Below are positions 6,823 through 15,434 of a stretch of DNA of 24,582 nt, piece by piece. Under the pieces are notes generated by a model, which saw nothing but the letters and a program-made list of their open reading frames with translations, was not told the DNA's origin and did not search any database. The position numbers and the translations under genes are program-made. The DNA lies in assembly GCA_965651365.1 (NCBI GenBank), contig CBFGSA010000032.1, positions 1-24,582 on the forward strand, read 5' to 3'. The DNA comes from DASSBG01 sp965651365 (GTDB taxonomy: Bacteria; Pseudomonadota; Gammaproteobacteria; Xanthomonadales; Rhodanobacteraceae). Numbering within the stretch: position 1 is the first letter of the stretch; each line of letters starts with the position of its first letter.

Positions 6823-8127
6823 ATGGCGACACACGTACTGACCGACACCTTTTTCGAGCAATTCGACCTGCACCCCCTGCTGCTCAAGGGCTTGGCCGAA
6901 TGCGAGTTCACCCGCTGCACGCCGATCCAGGCCATGACCCTGCCGCCGGCGCTGGCCGGCCGGGACGTGGCCGGCCAGGCGCAGACCGGCACCGGCAAGA
7001 CCTGCGCCTTTCTGGTGGCGCTGATGAACCGGCTGCTGACCCAGGCCGCGCTGCCGGACCGGCGCGACTCGGACCCGCGCGCCCTGATCATCGCACCAAC
7101 CCGCGAACTGGCGATCCAGATCGAGAAGGATGCACGCAAGATCGGCGCCCACACCGGCCTGCGCATGGCGCTGATCTACGGCGGCGTCGATTACGACAAG
7201 CAGCGCCAGATGCTCAAGGACGGCTGCGACATCATCATCGCCACACCCGGGCGCCTGCTGGACTACTTCAAGCAGCACGTGTTCCGCCTGTCCAGCGTCG
7301 AGGTGATGGTGATTGACGAAGCCGACCGCATGTTCGATCTCGGCTTCATCAAGGACGTGCGTTACATCTTCCGCCGTCTGCCGCCGCGCGAGCAACGCCA
7401 GGCGCTGCTGTTCTCGGCCACCCTCAGCCACCGCGTGCTGGAGCTGGCCTACGAGCACATGAACGACCCGGAAAAGCTCACCGTCGAGACCGAACAAATC
7501 ACCGCCGACAAAGTCCGCCAGCAGGTCTATTTCCCGGCCCGCGAGGAAAAGCTTCCGCTGCTGCTGAACCTGATCCATTCGATGGACGTGCATCGCGGCA
7601 TCGTGTTCGTCAACACCCGCGCCGCCGCCGACCAGGTCGCCACCCGTCTGCGCCGGCACGGCCATCAGGTCGCCACGCTGTCGGGCAATGTGCCGCAGAA
7701 GAAGCGCCAGGCCTTGCTGCAGCGCTTCAAGGACGGCAAGATCAATTTGTTGGTGGCCACCGACGTGGCCGCCCGTGGCCTGCACGTGGAGGATGTGACC
7801 CATGTGTTCAACTACGACCTGCCGCAGGATGCCGAAGACTACGTGCATCGCGTCGGCCGCACCGCACGCCTGGGCGCCAGCGGCGACGCGATCAGCTTTG
7901 CCTGCGACCGCTATGCCATGTCGCTGCCCGACATCGAGGACTACATCGCGCAGAAGATTCCGGTGCAGCCGATTGACCCGTCCCTGCTGGAGACGCCGCC
8001 GGAAGTGCCAGGCGCCAAATCCGCCACAGGCAGGGATAGCGAGCAAAAGCCTTCGACCGACACACCGGCTCGTCGGCGACGCCGACGGCATGGCAAGCGT
8101 GGCACCAGCAAGGCCACGTCGGGCTGA
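6823..8127 (+). CDS. rhlB: DEAD-box ATP-dependent RNA helicase RhlB
   Basis: A 434-aa RNA helicase that unwinds structured RNA for the degradosome. All helicase motifs are visible: Q-motif FTRCTPIQ (29-36), motif I AQTGTGKT (53-60), PTREL, TPGRL, DEAD (165-168), SAT, motif V ATDVAARGLHV and motif VI HRVGRTARLG. The C-terminal tail is basic and ends in an Arg/Lys-rich run typical of RhlB. The start is the ATG at 6823; the upstream part of the open frame has no family similarity. The site before it is a weak AAGAA. The gene is divergent from trxA. Its stop lies only 15 bp before gspC, so rhlB, gspC and gspD are probably cotranscribed. Confidence 0.95.
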   Translation: MATHVLTDTFFEQFDLHPLLLKGLAECEFTRCTPIQAMTLPPALAGRDVAGQAQTGTGKTCAFLVALMNRLLTQAALPDRRDSDPRALIIAPTRELAIQIEKDARKIGAHTGLRMALIYGGVDYDKQRQMLKDGCDIIIATPGRLLDYFKQHVFRLSSVEVMVIDEADRMFDLGFIKDVRYIFRRLPPREQRQALLFSATLSHRVLELAYEHMNDPEKLTVETEQITADKVRQQVYFPAREEKLPLLLNLIHSMDVHRGIVFVNTRAAADQVATRLRRHGHQVATLSGNVPQKKRQALLQRFKDGKINLLVATDVAARGLHVEDVTHVFNYDLPQDAEDYVHRVGRTARLGASGDAISFACDRYAMSLPDIEDYIAQKIPVQPIDPSLLETPPEVPGAKSATGRDSEQKPSTDTPARRRRRRHGKRGTSKATSG

Positions 8128-8142
8128 GCTGCGGGAGCGCGC

Positions 8143-9102
8143 GTGCTGATGGCGGCCACGTTCATTCATTCCCACTCGACCTGGCGGACCCGGCTGCCCA
8201 GCTTGCTGGCCTGGCTGGCTCTGCTGCTGGCGGCACTGTGGTGTGTGTGGATGGCGGTGCAACTGGTGTGGGCCGTATTCACGCCGCTGGCACCGGCACC
8301 GAGTGCGTCGCCGGCCTCATCCGCAGCCGCACCCGACAGGACGGTTGATATTGGCAGCATCGCCCGCTGGCACCTGTTCGGCAATGGCAACGCCAATGCA
8401 CTTCAGCGCGACATCATGCAGGCCAGCCAGGCAACGAAGCTGAAGCTGAGCCTGCACGGCACGGTGGCCGATTCAGACGGCAACGGCGGCTACGCGCTGA
8501 TCGCCGACGCCAGCGGCATCGAGCACAGCTACCGCATCGGTGACCGCATCCAGGAGGGCGTGACGCTGAAGGCGGTGCGTGCCGACCACGTGATTCTCGA
8601 TCACAATGGCAACAACGAGCGCCTGGATCTGCCGCGCGAGTCGCTGCAAAGCGCGGCCGCAGTGCGGCCGCTGGATCATGCGGGCGGCACGCTGACCAAC
8701 AACCCGGCGCGTCAGCGCAGCCGCAGCGGCGCCACCGGCAAGTCCACGCCAATCTATGTCGCCCCGCGCATCGCCAGTGGCCGCGTCGACTGGCAGAAAG
8801 TGCAGTCGCAGTTCCAGCGCGACCCGGCCCAGGCCATGGCGCAATTGAACATCCAGCCCGTTTTTGACAATGGCCAGATGAGTGGTGTGCGCGTGGCGGG
8901 CGCAGCCAGCAATCCGCTGCTGGCCGGAAGCGGATTGCGCGCCGATGATGTGGTGACCGCGGTCAACGGCACACCGCTGGATTCGGTGGCCCGTGGCCAG
9001 CAGCTTTTCAGCCAGCTCCAGAATGCACGCCAGGTGCAAGTGACCGTGTTGCGGGGTGGCCACAGCCAGACCCTCACGATCAACCTGAATCAGGCACAAT
9101 GA
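8143..9102 (+). CDS. gspC: Type II secretion system protein C (inner-membrane clamp)
   Basis: Bitopic inner-membrane protein, about 319 aa, linking the secretion ATPase platform to the outer-membrane secretin. A short N-terminus is followed by one membrane segment (about residues 18-42, LLAWLALLLAALWCVWMAV). A periplasmic homology-region domain follows (about 65-165, with IARWHLFGN and YRIGDRIQEGVTLKAVRADHVILDHNG). A C-terminal PDZ domain covers about 225-318 (NPLLAGSGLRADDVVTAVNGTPL). The start is GTG 8143, 5 bases after GGGAG; ATG 8149 in the same frame is the alternative. gspD follows after 7 bp. Confidence 0.92.
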   Translation: MLMAATFIHSHSTWRTRLPSLLAWLALLLAALWCVWMAVQLVWAVFTPLAPAPSASPASSAAAPDRTVDIGSIARWHLFGNGNANALQRDIMQASQATKLKLSLHGTVADSDGNGGYALIADASGIEHSYRIGDRIQEGVTLKAVRADHVILDHNGNNERLDLPRESLQSAAAVRPLDHAGGTLTNNPARQRSRSGATGKSTPIYVAPRIASGRVDWQKVQSQFQRDPAQAMAQLNIQPVFDNGQMSGVRVAGAASNPLLAGSGLRADDVVTAVNGTPLDSVARGQQLFSQLQNARQVQVTVLRGGHSQTLTINLNQAQ

Positions 9103-9109
9103 GGCCGTC

Positions 9110-11161
9110 ATGAAACCTACCTTCCCAAGCCTGATCCTGCTGCTGGCGCTGGCCCTGCCCGCGCTGGCAGCCAGCGCCCAATCGGCGGCGACCGGCGCCG
9201 ACAAGCCGAATGCACCGCAGATGCTGAACCTCAAGGACGCCGACATCCAGGCCTTCATCGCCACCGTGTCGGAAATCACCGGCAAGAACTTCATCCTCGG
9301 CCCCAACGTGCAGGGCAAGGTCACGGTGGTGTCGCAAAAGCCGCTGAATGCCGCGCAGATCTACCAGGTATTCCAGCAGGTGCTGGCGGTGCATGGCTAC
9401 GTGACCCTGCCAGCGGGCGACGGCATGATCAAGATCGTCAGCCAGGCCAGCGCGCGCGGTGAAGCAGCCGTGGGCAGCGGGCCGACCGCGGTCGGCGGCA
9501 ACGCTCTGGTGACACGCGTGGTGCCGGTGCATTACGTGTCGGCGGCCGAGCTGGCGACCCTGCTGCAGCAGTTCGTGCCGCAGGGCGGGCAGGTGGTGGC
9601 GCACGGGCCCAGCAACTCGCTGATCCTGTCGGATCGCGCCGACGTGGTGAACCGGCTGCAGAAGATTATCCAGCGCGTCGACACCGCCAGCGACGCCCAC
9701 GTCGAAGTCATCCCGCTTCAGCACGCCAATGCGGCCGAAATGGCGCGCACCCTGACCCAGCTCAACACGACTGGTGGCGACCAGGGCCCCAACGCCGTGC
9801 GCGTGATGGCCGACACCCGCACCAATTCCATCCTGCTGTCGGGCAGCAAGAGCCGGCGCCTGTCGATGCGCACCCTGATCGCCAACCTGGACACGCCACT
9901 GGAATCGGGCGGTTCAACCCAGGTGGTGTATCTGAACTACGCCAACGCCAAGGACCTGGTGCCGATCCTGTCCGGCGTGGCCCAGGATCTGCAGGGCCGC
10001 GACTCGCAAGGCGCGGTAACGGGGAGCGGCGCATCGGGCGCCAGCGCCAAGCCCGGCGAGGCGCCAACAACCATCCAGGCCGACGACAAGACCAATGCGC
10101 TGGTGATCACGGCGCCGCCGGCGGTGTTCCGCTCGCTGAAGGCGGTGATCCGCCAGCTCGACATCCGCCGCGCCCAGGTCCTGATCGAGGCCGTGATCGC
10201 CGAGGTCGGCCTGTCCACGGCCAAGGAAATCGGCGTGCAGTGGTTCACCGCGCCGCAGACCGGCACCGACGAGGTCGGCCAGGGCCTGATCGGCGGCACC
10301 AATTTCCCCACCGCCAACAGTCCCGGCCTGCTGGGCCTGGCGCAGAATCCGCTGGCCCTGGGTGGCGGCCTGTCGCTGGGCTATGTCGATGGCACCATCA
10401 ACATCCCCGGACTCGACACGCCAATCCTCAACCTGGGCGCCCTGATTCGCGCCCTGCAGAACACCGGCAACACCAATATCCTGTCCACGCCCAGCGTGGT
10501 GACCCTGGACAACCAGGAAGCCGAGATCAAGGTGGCCAAGGAAGTGCCGTTCAAGACCGGCCAATACACCTCGACCTCCTCCGGCGGCACCAATCTGCCG
10601 CAAAATCCCTTCCAGACCATCGAGCGCAAGGACGTCGGCCTGACCTTGACCGTGACCCCGCACATCAACGAGGGCGATGCGGTGCGCATGGACATCCATC
10701 AGGTGGTGTCCTCGCTGGCGCCAGAGGTGACCGGCGCGGTGGATCTGGTCACCAACAAGCGCGAAGTCAGGACCTCGGTGCTGGTCGCCGACGACTCGAT
10801 GCTGGTGCTGGGCGGCCTGATTTCCAACAACACCAGCGACTCCAACAACAAGGTGCCGCTGCTGGGTGACATTCCGCTGCTCGGCAACCTGTTCCGCTAC
10901 CGCAGCAACAAGAACGAGAAGCAGGATCTGATGGTGTTCCTGCATCCGAAGATTCTGCGCGATGCGGCCACCGAGGCGGCCGTATCCAGCGAAAAGTACA
11001 ACTACATGCGCACCGAACAGCTCAAGCTGCGCGCCAACCGCGCCCTGCTGACCCCGCAAGACAAGCGCCCGCTGCTGCCCGAGATGCACGACTTCCTGGC
11101 CAACCCGCCGCTCCCGGTGTCGGCGGCAAAGACGAAGCAATCGCGGCAGCAGGGCCGCTGA
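9110..11161 (+). CDS. gspD: Type II secretion system secretin
   Basis: Outer-membrane channel subunit, 683 aa, forming the exit pore. It has a Sec signal peptide (MKPTFPSLILLLALALPALA, cleavage near residue 23). The N0 domain (about 38-115, LNLKDADIQAFIATVSEITG) is followed by N1, N2 and N3 ring domains (from about 135, 200 and 270). The secretin barrel domain comes next (ILSTPSVVTLDNQEAEI, VGLTLTVTPHIN, VLGGLI, PLLGDIPLLGNLFR, FLHPKIL). It ends with a basic tail after residue about 640. The length is normal. GAGG precedes the ATG. It is the last plus-strand gene before the convergent nrd operon, with only 8 bp between it and grx. Confidence 0.97.
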   Translation: MKPTFPSLILLLALALPALAASAQSAATGADKPNAPQMLNLKDADIQAFIATVSEITGKNFILGPNVQGKVTVVSQKPLNAAQIYQVFQQVLAVHGYVTLPAGDGMIKIVSQASARGEAAVGSGPTAVGGNALVTRVVPVHYVSAAELATLLQQFVPQGGQVVAHGPSNSLILSDRADVVNRLQKIIQRVDTASDAHVEVIPLQHANAAEMARTLTQLNTTGGDQGPNAVRVMADTRTNSILLSGSKSRRLSMRTLIANLDTPLESGGSTQVVYLNYANAKDLVPILSGVAQDLQGRDSQGAVTGSGASGASAKPGEAPTTIQADDKTNALVITAPPAVFRSLKAVIRQLDIRRAQVLIEAVIAEVGLSTAKEIGVQWFTAPQTGTDEVGQGLIGGTNFPTANSPGLLGLAQNPLALGGGLSLGYVDGTINIPGLDTPILNLGALIRALQNTGNTNILSTPSVVTLDNQEAEIKVAKEVPFKTGQYTSTSSGGTNLPQNPFQTIERKDVGLTLTVTPHINEGDAVRMDIHQVVSSLAPEVTGAVDLVTNKREVRTSVLVADDSMLVLGGLISNNTSDSNNKVPLLGDIPLLGNLFRYRSNKNEKQDLMVFLHPKILRDAATEAAVSSEKYNYMRTEQLKLRANRALLTPQDKRPLLPEMHDFLANPPLPVSAAKTKQSRQQGR

Positions 11162-11174
11162 GCCCTGACTCAGG
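11157..11174. terminator. Small stem shared by the gspD and grx ends
   Basis: CTGAG and CTCAG (11158-11162 and 11169-11173) pair across a 6-base loop. Each arm contains the TGA stop of one of the two convergent genes. The stem is only 5 bp and lacks a T-run, so a real terminator is uncertain. Confidence 0.25.
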
Positions 11175-11415
11175 CGACGGTCGCCAGAGCGAGGCGCAGG
11201 TCGTTGTAGCCACCGACGTGACGGGTGTCGTCGTCGCGCGCCAGAAAGATCTGCGGCAGGCTGCGAACGCGCGTGCCAATCTGCGCTTCCAGCTCCTCGA
11301 TGCTGATGTCGCTGCCGACCGTGTGGTAGTCGAAGTCGAGCGACTGGATCTGACACAGCATGCGGGTCTTGTCGCAATTGGGACAGGCATCCGCGCCGTA
11401 GATGATGACTTTCAT
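11170..11415 (-). CDS. Glutaredoxin-like protein of the nrd operon
   Basis: An 81-aa thioredoxin-fold protein with an N-terminal CPNC active site (residues 11-14) and the TVGSDIS...VRSLPQIF segment with the cis-proline. It is the third gene of nrdA-nrdB-grx, so it most likely reduces the ribonucleotide reductase disulfide. CPNC differs from the CPYC of classical glutaredoxins, and a third cysteine follows at residue 21. The start at 11415 has GGAG in front. It lies 33 bp after nrdB. It could be called NrdH-like, but the motif does not decide this. Confidence 0.88.
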   Translation of the reverse strand: MKVIIYGADACPNCDKTRMLCQIQSLDFDYHTVGSDISIEELEAQIGTRVRSLPQIFLARDDDTRHVGGYNDLRLALATVA

Positions 11416-11448
11416 GGGCTCTCCGGGGTTCAGTGGGGTAGATGACGA

Positions 11449-12546
11449 TCAGAAATCGTCGTCGAAGATGATGTCCTTGTCGGTGCGGCGCATCACGCCC
11501 ACCTTGTAGGCGGCGATGTCCTGTTCCTGTGGCGAGGCCTGGGTGCTGGAAATGTTGAGCCACTTTTCCATGAACTTGAGCGGGTTGGCTGCCGGCAGCA
11601 CAAACTTTCCGGAGGCCAGCCCGAGGGTTTCGTACACATCACGCGCGCAGTACAGCGTCCAGGCAGCCAGGCGCTCGGCATTCATGCCGACCAGCTCGCG
11701 ACCTTCGGAAAACAGGTAGTCGATCCAGACCAGTTCACTGTCGACCACCTCCTCAATCAGGCGCACAATGTCGGCGCGGCATTCGGCGAACGCACGCTGG
11801 CCGCGCGCAGTCTGCAGTTCGTTGGCGAGTACGGCGCGATCCAGCTCGGCATGGATTTCCAGTTCGTCCTGGGCGATCTTCTGGATGGACTTGCCGATCG
11901 GCTGGAACAGACCGGTGTCGCAGATGGCAAAGGTGACCGCGAAACTGGCCAGGAACTGGATGCGTTCCATGCAGAACAGCGCCACCACCATCATGAATGC
12001 GGTGTTGTAGGTGGCCTGGTCGTTGGGCAACCGGCCCAGCGCATACTGGTGCGAGGCCTCGTAGCCGTCGGCGAATGCCCGGCTTACCCGCTGCAGACGA
12101 TCATGCGCCTGCTGCACGCGCAGGATTTCCTCGATGATGGCGCCGGGGTCGTCGAAGGAGTTGCGCACGATCTCCGAATAGGTGGCGGCATGGATCACCT
12201 CGTTGTCGGAAACGCGCTGCCAGGCCGCCCACAACTCCGAGGAACTGATGAAGGGCGCGAGTACTGGAGCGATGGCGCGCGAGGCGACCGAGTCGGCCTC
12301 CCATTGCCAGGCCAGGGTCTTGATCATCATGTCGTAGGTGGACTTGGAGCAGGACTTGAAATCGGCATTGCAGGAGCTGTAGTCGAACTCGTTTTCGTCC
12401 CAGTCCAGCGACTTCTGCGCCTTGTACAGGCTCCAGATTTCCGGGTAATGGCGATGGATGGTATCGAACAGGCCCTGCTTCTGACCCAGCAGCAGTTGCG
12501 GTCTTTCGTAATCGGTCTTGGCGTAGTTGAAAACCGTGTTGCTCAT
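11449..12546 (-). CDS. nrdB: Ribonucleoside-diphosphate reductase class Ia, beta subunit
   Basis: Radical-generating R2 subunit, 365 aa, a ferritin-like helical protein. The di-iron site and radical tyrosine are visible: E83 (or D85) in WQWEADS, E116, H119 and Y123 in NEVIHAATY, then MERIQF, and finally DELEIH. The last motif has three residues between Glu and His where E. coli has two. The C-terminus ends in an acidic/aromatic tail (FDDDF), the usual R1-docking element. The ribosome-binding site GGAGGA lies between the nrdA stop and the ATG at 12546, 16 bp apart, so the two genes are one transcript. A tyrosine at position 123 argues for a normal tyrosyl-radical class Ia enzyme. Confidence 0.96.
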   Translation of the reverse strand: MSNTVFNYAKTDYERPQLLLGQKQGLFDTIHRHYPEIWSLYKAQKSLDWDENEFDYSSCNADFKSCSKSTYDMMIKTLAWQWEADSVASRAIAPVLAPFISSSELWAAWQRVSDNEVIHAATYSEIVRNSFDDPGAIIEEILRVQQAHDRLQRVSRAFADGYEASHQYALGRLPNDQATYNTAFMMVVALFCMERIQFLASFAVTFAICDTGLFQPIGKSIQKIAQDELEIHAELDRAVLANELQTARGQRAFAECRADIVRLIEEVVDSELVWIDYLFSEGRELVGMNAERLAAWTLYCARDVYETLGLASGKFVLPAANPLKFMEKWLNISSTQASPQEQDIAAYKVGVMRRTDKDIIFDDDF

Positions 12547-12562
12547 GGTGCTTCCTCCGGGC

Positions 12563-14998
12563 TCACAGCGTGCAGGCTTCGCAGTCGGCTTCGGTGGCGT
12601 CCGCTTCGGATGCGGCGCCGTCGGCCTGGCTGATGGCGTGGCTCTTGCGCAGGCCGTTCGAGGTCTTCTGGTTCATGTAGTACTTGGACTTCAGCCCCAG
12701 CTTGATGCGGTACAGATAGTTCTCGATCATTTCGCCGGACTCGATGCAGGCATCACCGATCACGCGCCGGTAGTAGTCGGCCGAGATGCCCTGGTCGGTC
12801 CATTTCTGCACGATCGCGTACAGTTCGGTCATGTCGCGGGCAGGGATGTCCCAAGCCGACTGGTAAGCGTCACGCAGGGTTTCGCCCTCGGGCGCAGCCC
12901 AGTAGTTGACGCGGTGGTTGTCGGTCTTGATCAGGGACAATTCGCGGATCGGGTACAGGCCATTGGTGGTGCCCGAGGCATTGGCCGAGGTCTCGGTTGG
13001 CATGTGCGCCACCAGCACCGAGTTGCGGATGCCACCGTTGGCGATGATCTCGCGGCGCAGAGCCTCCCAGTCGTAGCGGTTCTCGAACGCGGCGATCCGG
13101 TCCACCTTGCGGTTGTAGCTGTCCAGCGGCAGCCAGCCGTCGGGCCAGCGGGTCTTGTGCATCCAAGGCGCATTGCCCAGCTCCTTGCCGAGCCGCAGGC
13201 TGGCGCACAACAGGTGGTAGTAGTGCCGCTCGGCCACTTCGTGGAGATACTGCTTGCCTTCGAGGCTGGTGTACTGCTTGCCGTTGCGCGCCATCAGGTG
13301 CGCCAGGCCGAGGATGCCCACCCCGGCGTTCAGGCGCTTGCGGCTGGTCACGCCCACCTGCGGCAGCTCGTAGTGTGCCAGGTGGATGCATTTGTCGATC
13401 ATCAGCAGCGCGTAATAGGCCACCTCGGCGTATTGCGCTTCGCTTTCGATGTTGTCCACGCAGATGCCGGCCAGGTTGCAGGTGGCCACCTCCGGCGAGG
13501 AGTACCGGACAATGCGCGCGATGCGGTGGCCGTTCCGCTCGTCGCCCTCGCGCAGGTCGGCCAGCCACACCGGGCCGCGCGCCGTGGCCACGCGCTGATC
13601 GCCGCTGATGCGATGGGTGGCGCCGGATTCGTCCTGGTACTCGATGAACGAGGCATCCGTGTCGGAGTACAACTCCGTGACGTGGTTGTAGGCGGCAGTG
13701 GGCAGGGCGATTTCCGAACACAGATTGGAGGAATAGATGGTGTCCTTGAACGGGGTGTGACGATTCATCTCGCCGATGTTGTGCTCGTAGATGCGCCCGG
13801 TCTCGTTCCATTCGTTGCAGGCCGTGATCAGCAGCTCGCGGGCGTTGATCCGGGTCTTGGGGAAATCCGGATCGTTCTCGTATTTGGCGTACAGCGCCTC
13901 GAAGCGCTGTTCATCGCCACTGTAGAGCGCGGCGTGCAAATCCGGCGCGGTGTAGCAGTTGAACAGGAACATCTCCTCGTTGCGCGCCACCTTGCGCGCG
14001 AAGAAGCGGTTGCTGCCGAACGAATAGTCCATGCCGCGAATCTTCTTGTCGGCAGTGGACATGGGGTTCTTCAGGCGCAGCAGGGTGTCCGCCTCCGGAT
14101 CGAAGATGGAGAAATAGCTGGTGCAGGCGCCGCCGCGGCCGTTCTGCAGGTTGGATTTGACCTCGGCCACCAGTGCCCTGAAATACGGCAACTTGCCCTG
14201 GTGGCGGATGGCGCCGCCGCGCACCGGGTCATTCAGCGAACGGGTGTTCATGTGCGCGCCGATGCCCGCGCTCATGTAGGTCATGGTGTTGGCGATGTGG
14301 TTGCCCACCGCGATCGAGCGGGCATTGTCGGCCGTGGTGTACAGGCAGCAGCTGGCATAACCACGCAAGGGCGTGCCGAGGTTGACATGGTTGGGCGTGG
14401 GCGCGTTGATGCGGTTGTGCGACAGATGCTCGTACCAGCGCTCCACGTCGTGCATGCGCCGCGCGCGCGGCTGATCCACCGCCAGCGCCATGGCCATGCG
14501 CATGTAGATGAACTGCGGGCTCTCGTAATGGATGCCCTTGACCCGGTCGGTGATCGCGTACTTGGTCAGATGGGTGTGGATCTGGTAGTGCGCATAGCTG
14601 AAATCACGCTCGTGGTCGATGAGTGCCTCGACCTGCGCGTACTCGGCCGGCGCGTAGTCCAGGGTCTCCATGTAGCCGAGTTTCTGCAGTTTTTCATGCA
14701 GCTCGCGTACGCTCGGGCGCCGGTGTCCATACAGATCCTTGCGCACCAGCGTGGCGTACAGGCGCCCGGCCATGCGGTTGTATGACCACGAATCAGCGTC
14801 CAGACAGGCCTTGATCAGGCGCTGCTGCAGTTCGCGCGAAGTACACCGACCGCCGAGGCCGGTCACGGCCTCCAGCACCACCGATGGCCAGTCCACGTCC
14901 GGCCCCAGCGCCGTGGCGGCCCATTCGCCCCACTGGTTGAGCTTGGATGGAGTAAACGGCTCGTGTCGGCCGTCGCGCTTGATGATGGTTTCCAGCAT
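12563..14998 (-). CDS. nrdA: Ribonucleoside-diphosphate reductase class Ia, alpha subunit, with an unusual insertion
   Basis: Catalytic R1 subunit, 811 aa, converting NDPs to dNDPs. An ATP-cone occupies about residues 1-90 (IIKRDGRHEPFTPSKLN). Active-site elements seen: Cys in YASCCL (217/218), N425, C427 and E429 in SSNLCSEIALPT, and C507 in ATCNLAGI, the partner cysteine. The tail ends in CEAC (806-809), the redox-shuttle pair. Between TELY (about 445) and the C507 strand lies an extra stretch of about 53 residues (448-500) not present in ordinary NrdA as I know it. Its sequence resembles the start of a Hint/intein fold. The start ATG at 14998 has AGGA about 8 bases upstream. A cobalamin riboswitch and promoter precede it. 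Confidence 0.95.
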   Translation of the reverse strand: MLETIIKRDGRHEPFTPSKLNQWGEWAATALGPDVDWPSVVLEAVTGLGGRCTSRELQQRLIKACLDADSWSYNRMAGRLYATLVRKDLYGHRRPSVRELHEKLQKLGYMETLDYAPAEYAQVEALIDHERDFSYAHYQIHTHLTKYAITDRVKGIHYESPQFIYMRMAMALAVDQPRARRMHDVERWYEHLSHNRINAPTPNHVNLGTPLRGYASCCLYTTADNARSIAVGNHIANTMTYMSAGIGAHMNTRSLNDPVRGGAIRHQGKLPYFRALVAEVKSNLQNGRGGACTSYFSIFDPEADTLLRLKNPMSTADKKIRGMDYSFGSNRFFARKVARNEEMFLFNCYTAPDLHAALYSGDEQRFEALYAKYENDPDFPKTRINARELLITACNEWNETGRIYEHNIGEMNRHTPFKDTIYSSNLCSEIALPTAAYNHVTELYSDTDASFIEYQDESGATHRISGDQRVATARGPVWLADLREGDERNGHRIARIVRYSSPEVATCNLAGICVDNIESEAQYAEVAYYALLMIDKCIHLAHYELPQVGVTSRKRLNAGVGILGLAHLMARNGKQYTSLEGKQYLHEVAERHYYHLLCASLRLGKELGNAPWMHKTRWPDGWLPLDSYNRKVDRIAAFENRYDWEALRREIIANGGIRNSVLVAHMPTETSANASGTTNGLYPIRELSLIKTDNHRVNYWAAPEGETLRDAYQSAWDIPARDMTELYAIVQKWTDQGISADYYRRVIGDACIESGEMIENYLYRIKLGLKSKYYMNQKTSNGLRKSHAISQADGAASEADATEADCEACTL

Positions 14999-15201
14999 GG
15001 GATTTTCCTGATGGGATGCCGCGACAACGGCCGCCCGACGCAAAACCTGCTCCCGCGCGCAGGACCATGCGGTTCGGCTTTCACGAAGGGGCGTGCGGCC
15101 GCCAGCAGAAACGGCCTGCAACGCGCCTCCCCGCGGAAGCGGTCACCTGCACCGGGCGTTGATGGAGTATCGATCGCGCTCGTCTCACCCGCCGCGACCG
15201 G

Positions 15202-15216
15202 ACACCGGCCCGGTGT
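15202..15216 (-). promoter_or_regulatory. Hairpin next to the riboswitch P1, possible expression platform
   Basis: ACACCGG and CCGGTGT surround a single base immediately downstream of the aptamer's closing helix, and touch its last paired base. It could compete with P1. No U-run follows, so it is not an intrinsic terminator. About 200 further bases lie before the nrdA start. I see no obvious Shine-Dalgarno sequestering arm. Confidence 0.3.
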
Positions 15217-15405
15217 GTCGGCAGGTCTTCGGACTTGCGGACATGGGCCAGGGCCCTCCTACTCTGCCGTGCTTCCCGGACCGGATGATCCAGTGCAGTT
15301 TTCGGCATTTCGTTTCCGCTTACCGCTGCGGGGCAGTTCCGGATTTGCACCGGATTCCCTTTTCAGCCCGTCACTGTGGAACACAGATCGGGCACCGACA
15401 ACCAC
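15213..15405 (-). ncRNA. Cobalamin (B12) riboswitch upstream of nrdA
   Basis: Read on the minus strand, the leader contains the classical adenosylcobalamin aptamer core. GGGAATCCGGTGCAAATCC leads into CTGCCCCGCAGCGGTAA, the B12-box region (plus-strand 15321-15360). The 3' part has AAGTCCGAAGACCTGCCGACA, the usual 3' side of the aptamer. The closing helix P1 pairs TGTCGG (15400-15395) with CCGACA (15221-15216). B12 riboswitches normally switch expression off when cobalamin is bound. Here the controlled gene is the B12-independent class Ia reductase, a known logic in some bacteria that also carry a B12-dependent class II enzyme. Confidence 0.92.
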
Positions 15406-15434
15406 AACATAGGCGTGTTCTGATCATGTGTCAA
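15406..15434 (-). promoter_or_regulatory. Sigma70 promoter of the nrdA-nrdB-grx operon
   Basis: On the minus strand TTGACA (15434-15429) is a perfect -35 box, followed after exactly 17 bases by TATGTT (15411-15406). Transcription would begin near 15399, which is the first base of the riboswitch closing helix. This fits an mRNA that starts with the aptamer. I could not identify a convincing NrdR box pair. Confidence 0.75.

Noticed and set aside
13497..13657. Functional intein in NrdA
   Set aside because: The insert is only about 53 residues, with no nucleophile at its start, no endonuclease and no His-Asn at its end. It is at most Hint-like.
12527..14785. Plus-strand open frame of 752 codons over nrdA
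   Set aside because: It is antisense to nrdA, with no recognisable domains and a composition typical of a frame shadow.
14999..15121. N-terminal extension of nrdA to 15121
   Set aside because: The 41 extra residues show no NrdA similarity and would use leader RNA. The ATG at 14998 has a ribosome-binding site and begins the normal ATP-cone.
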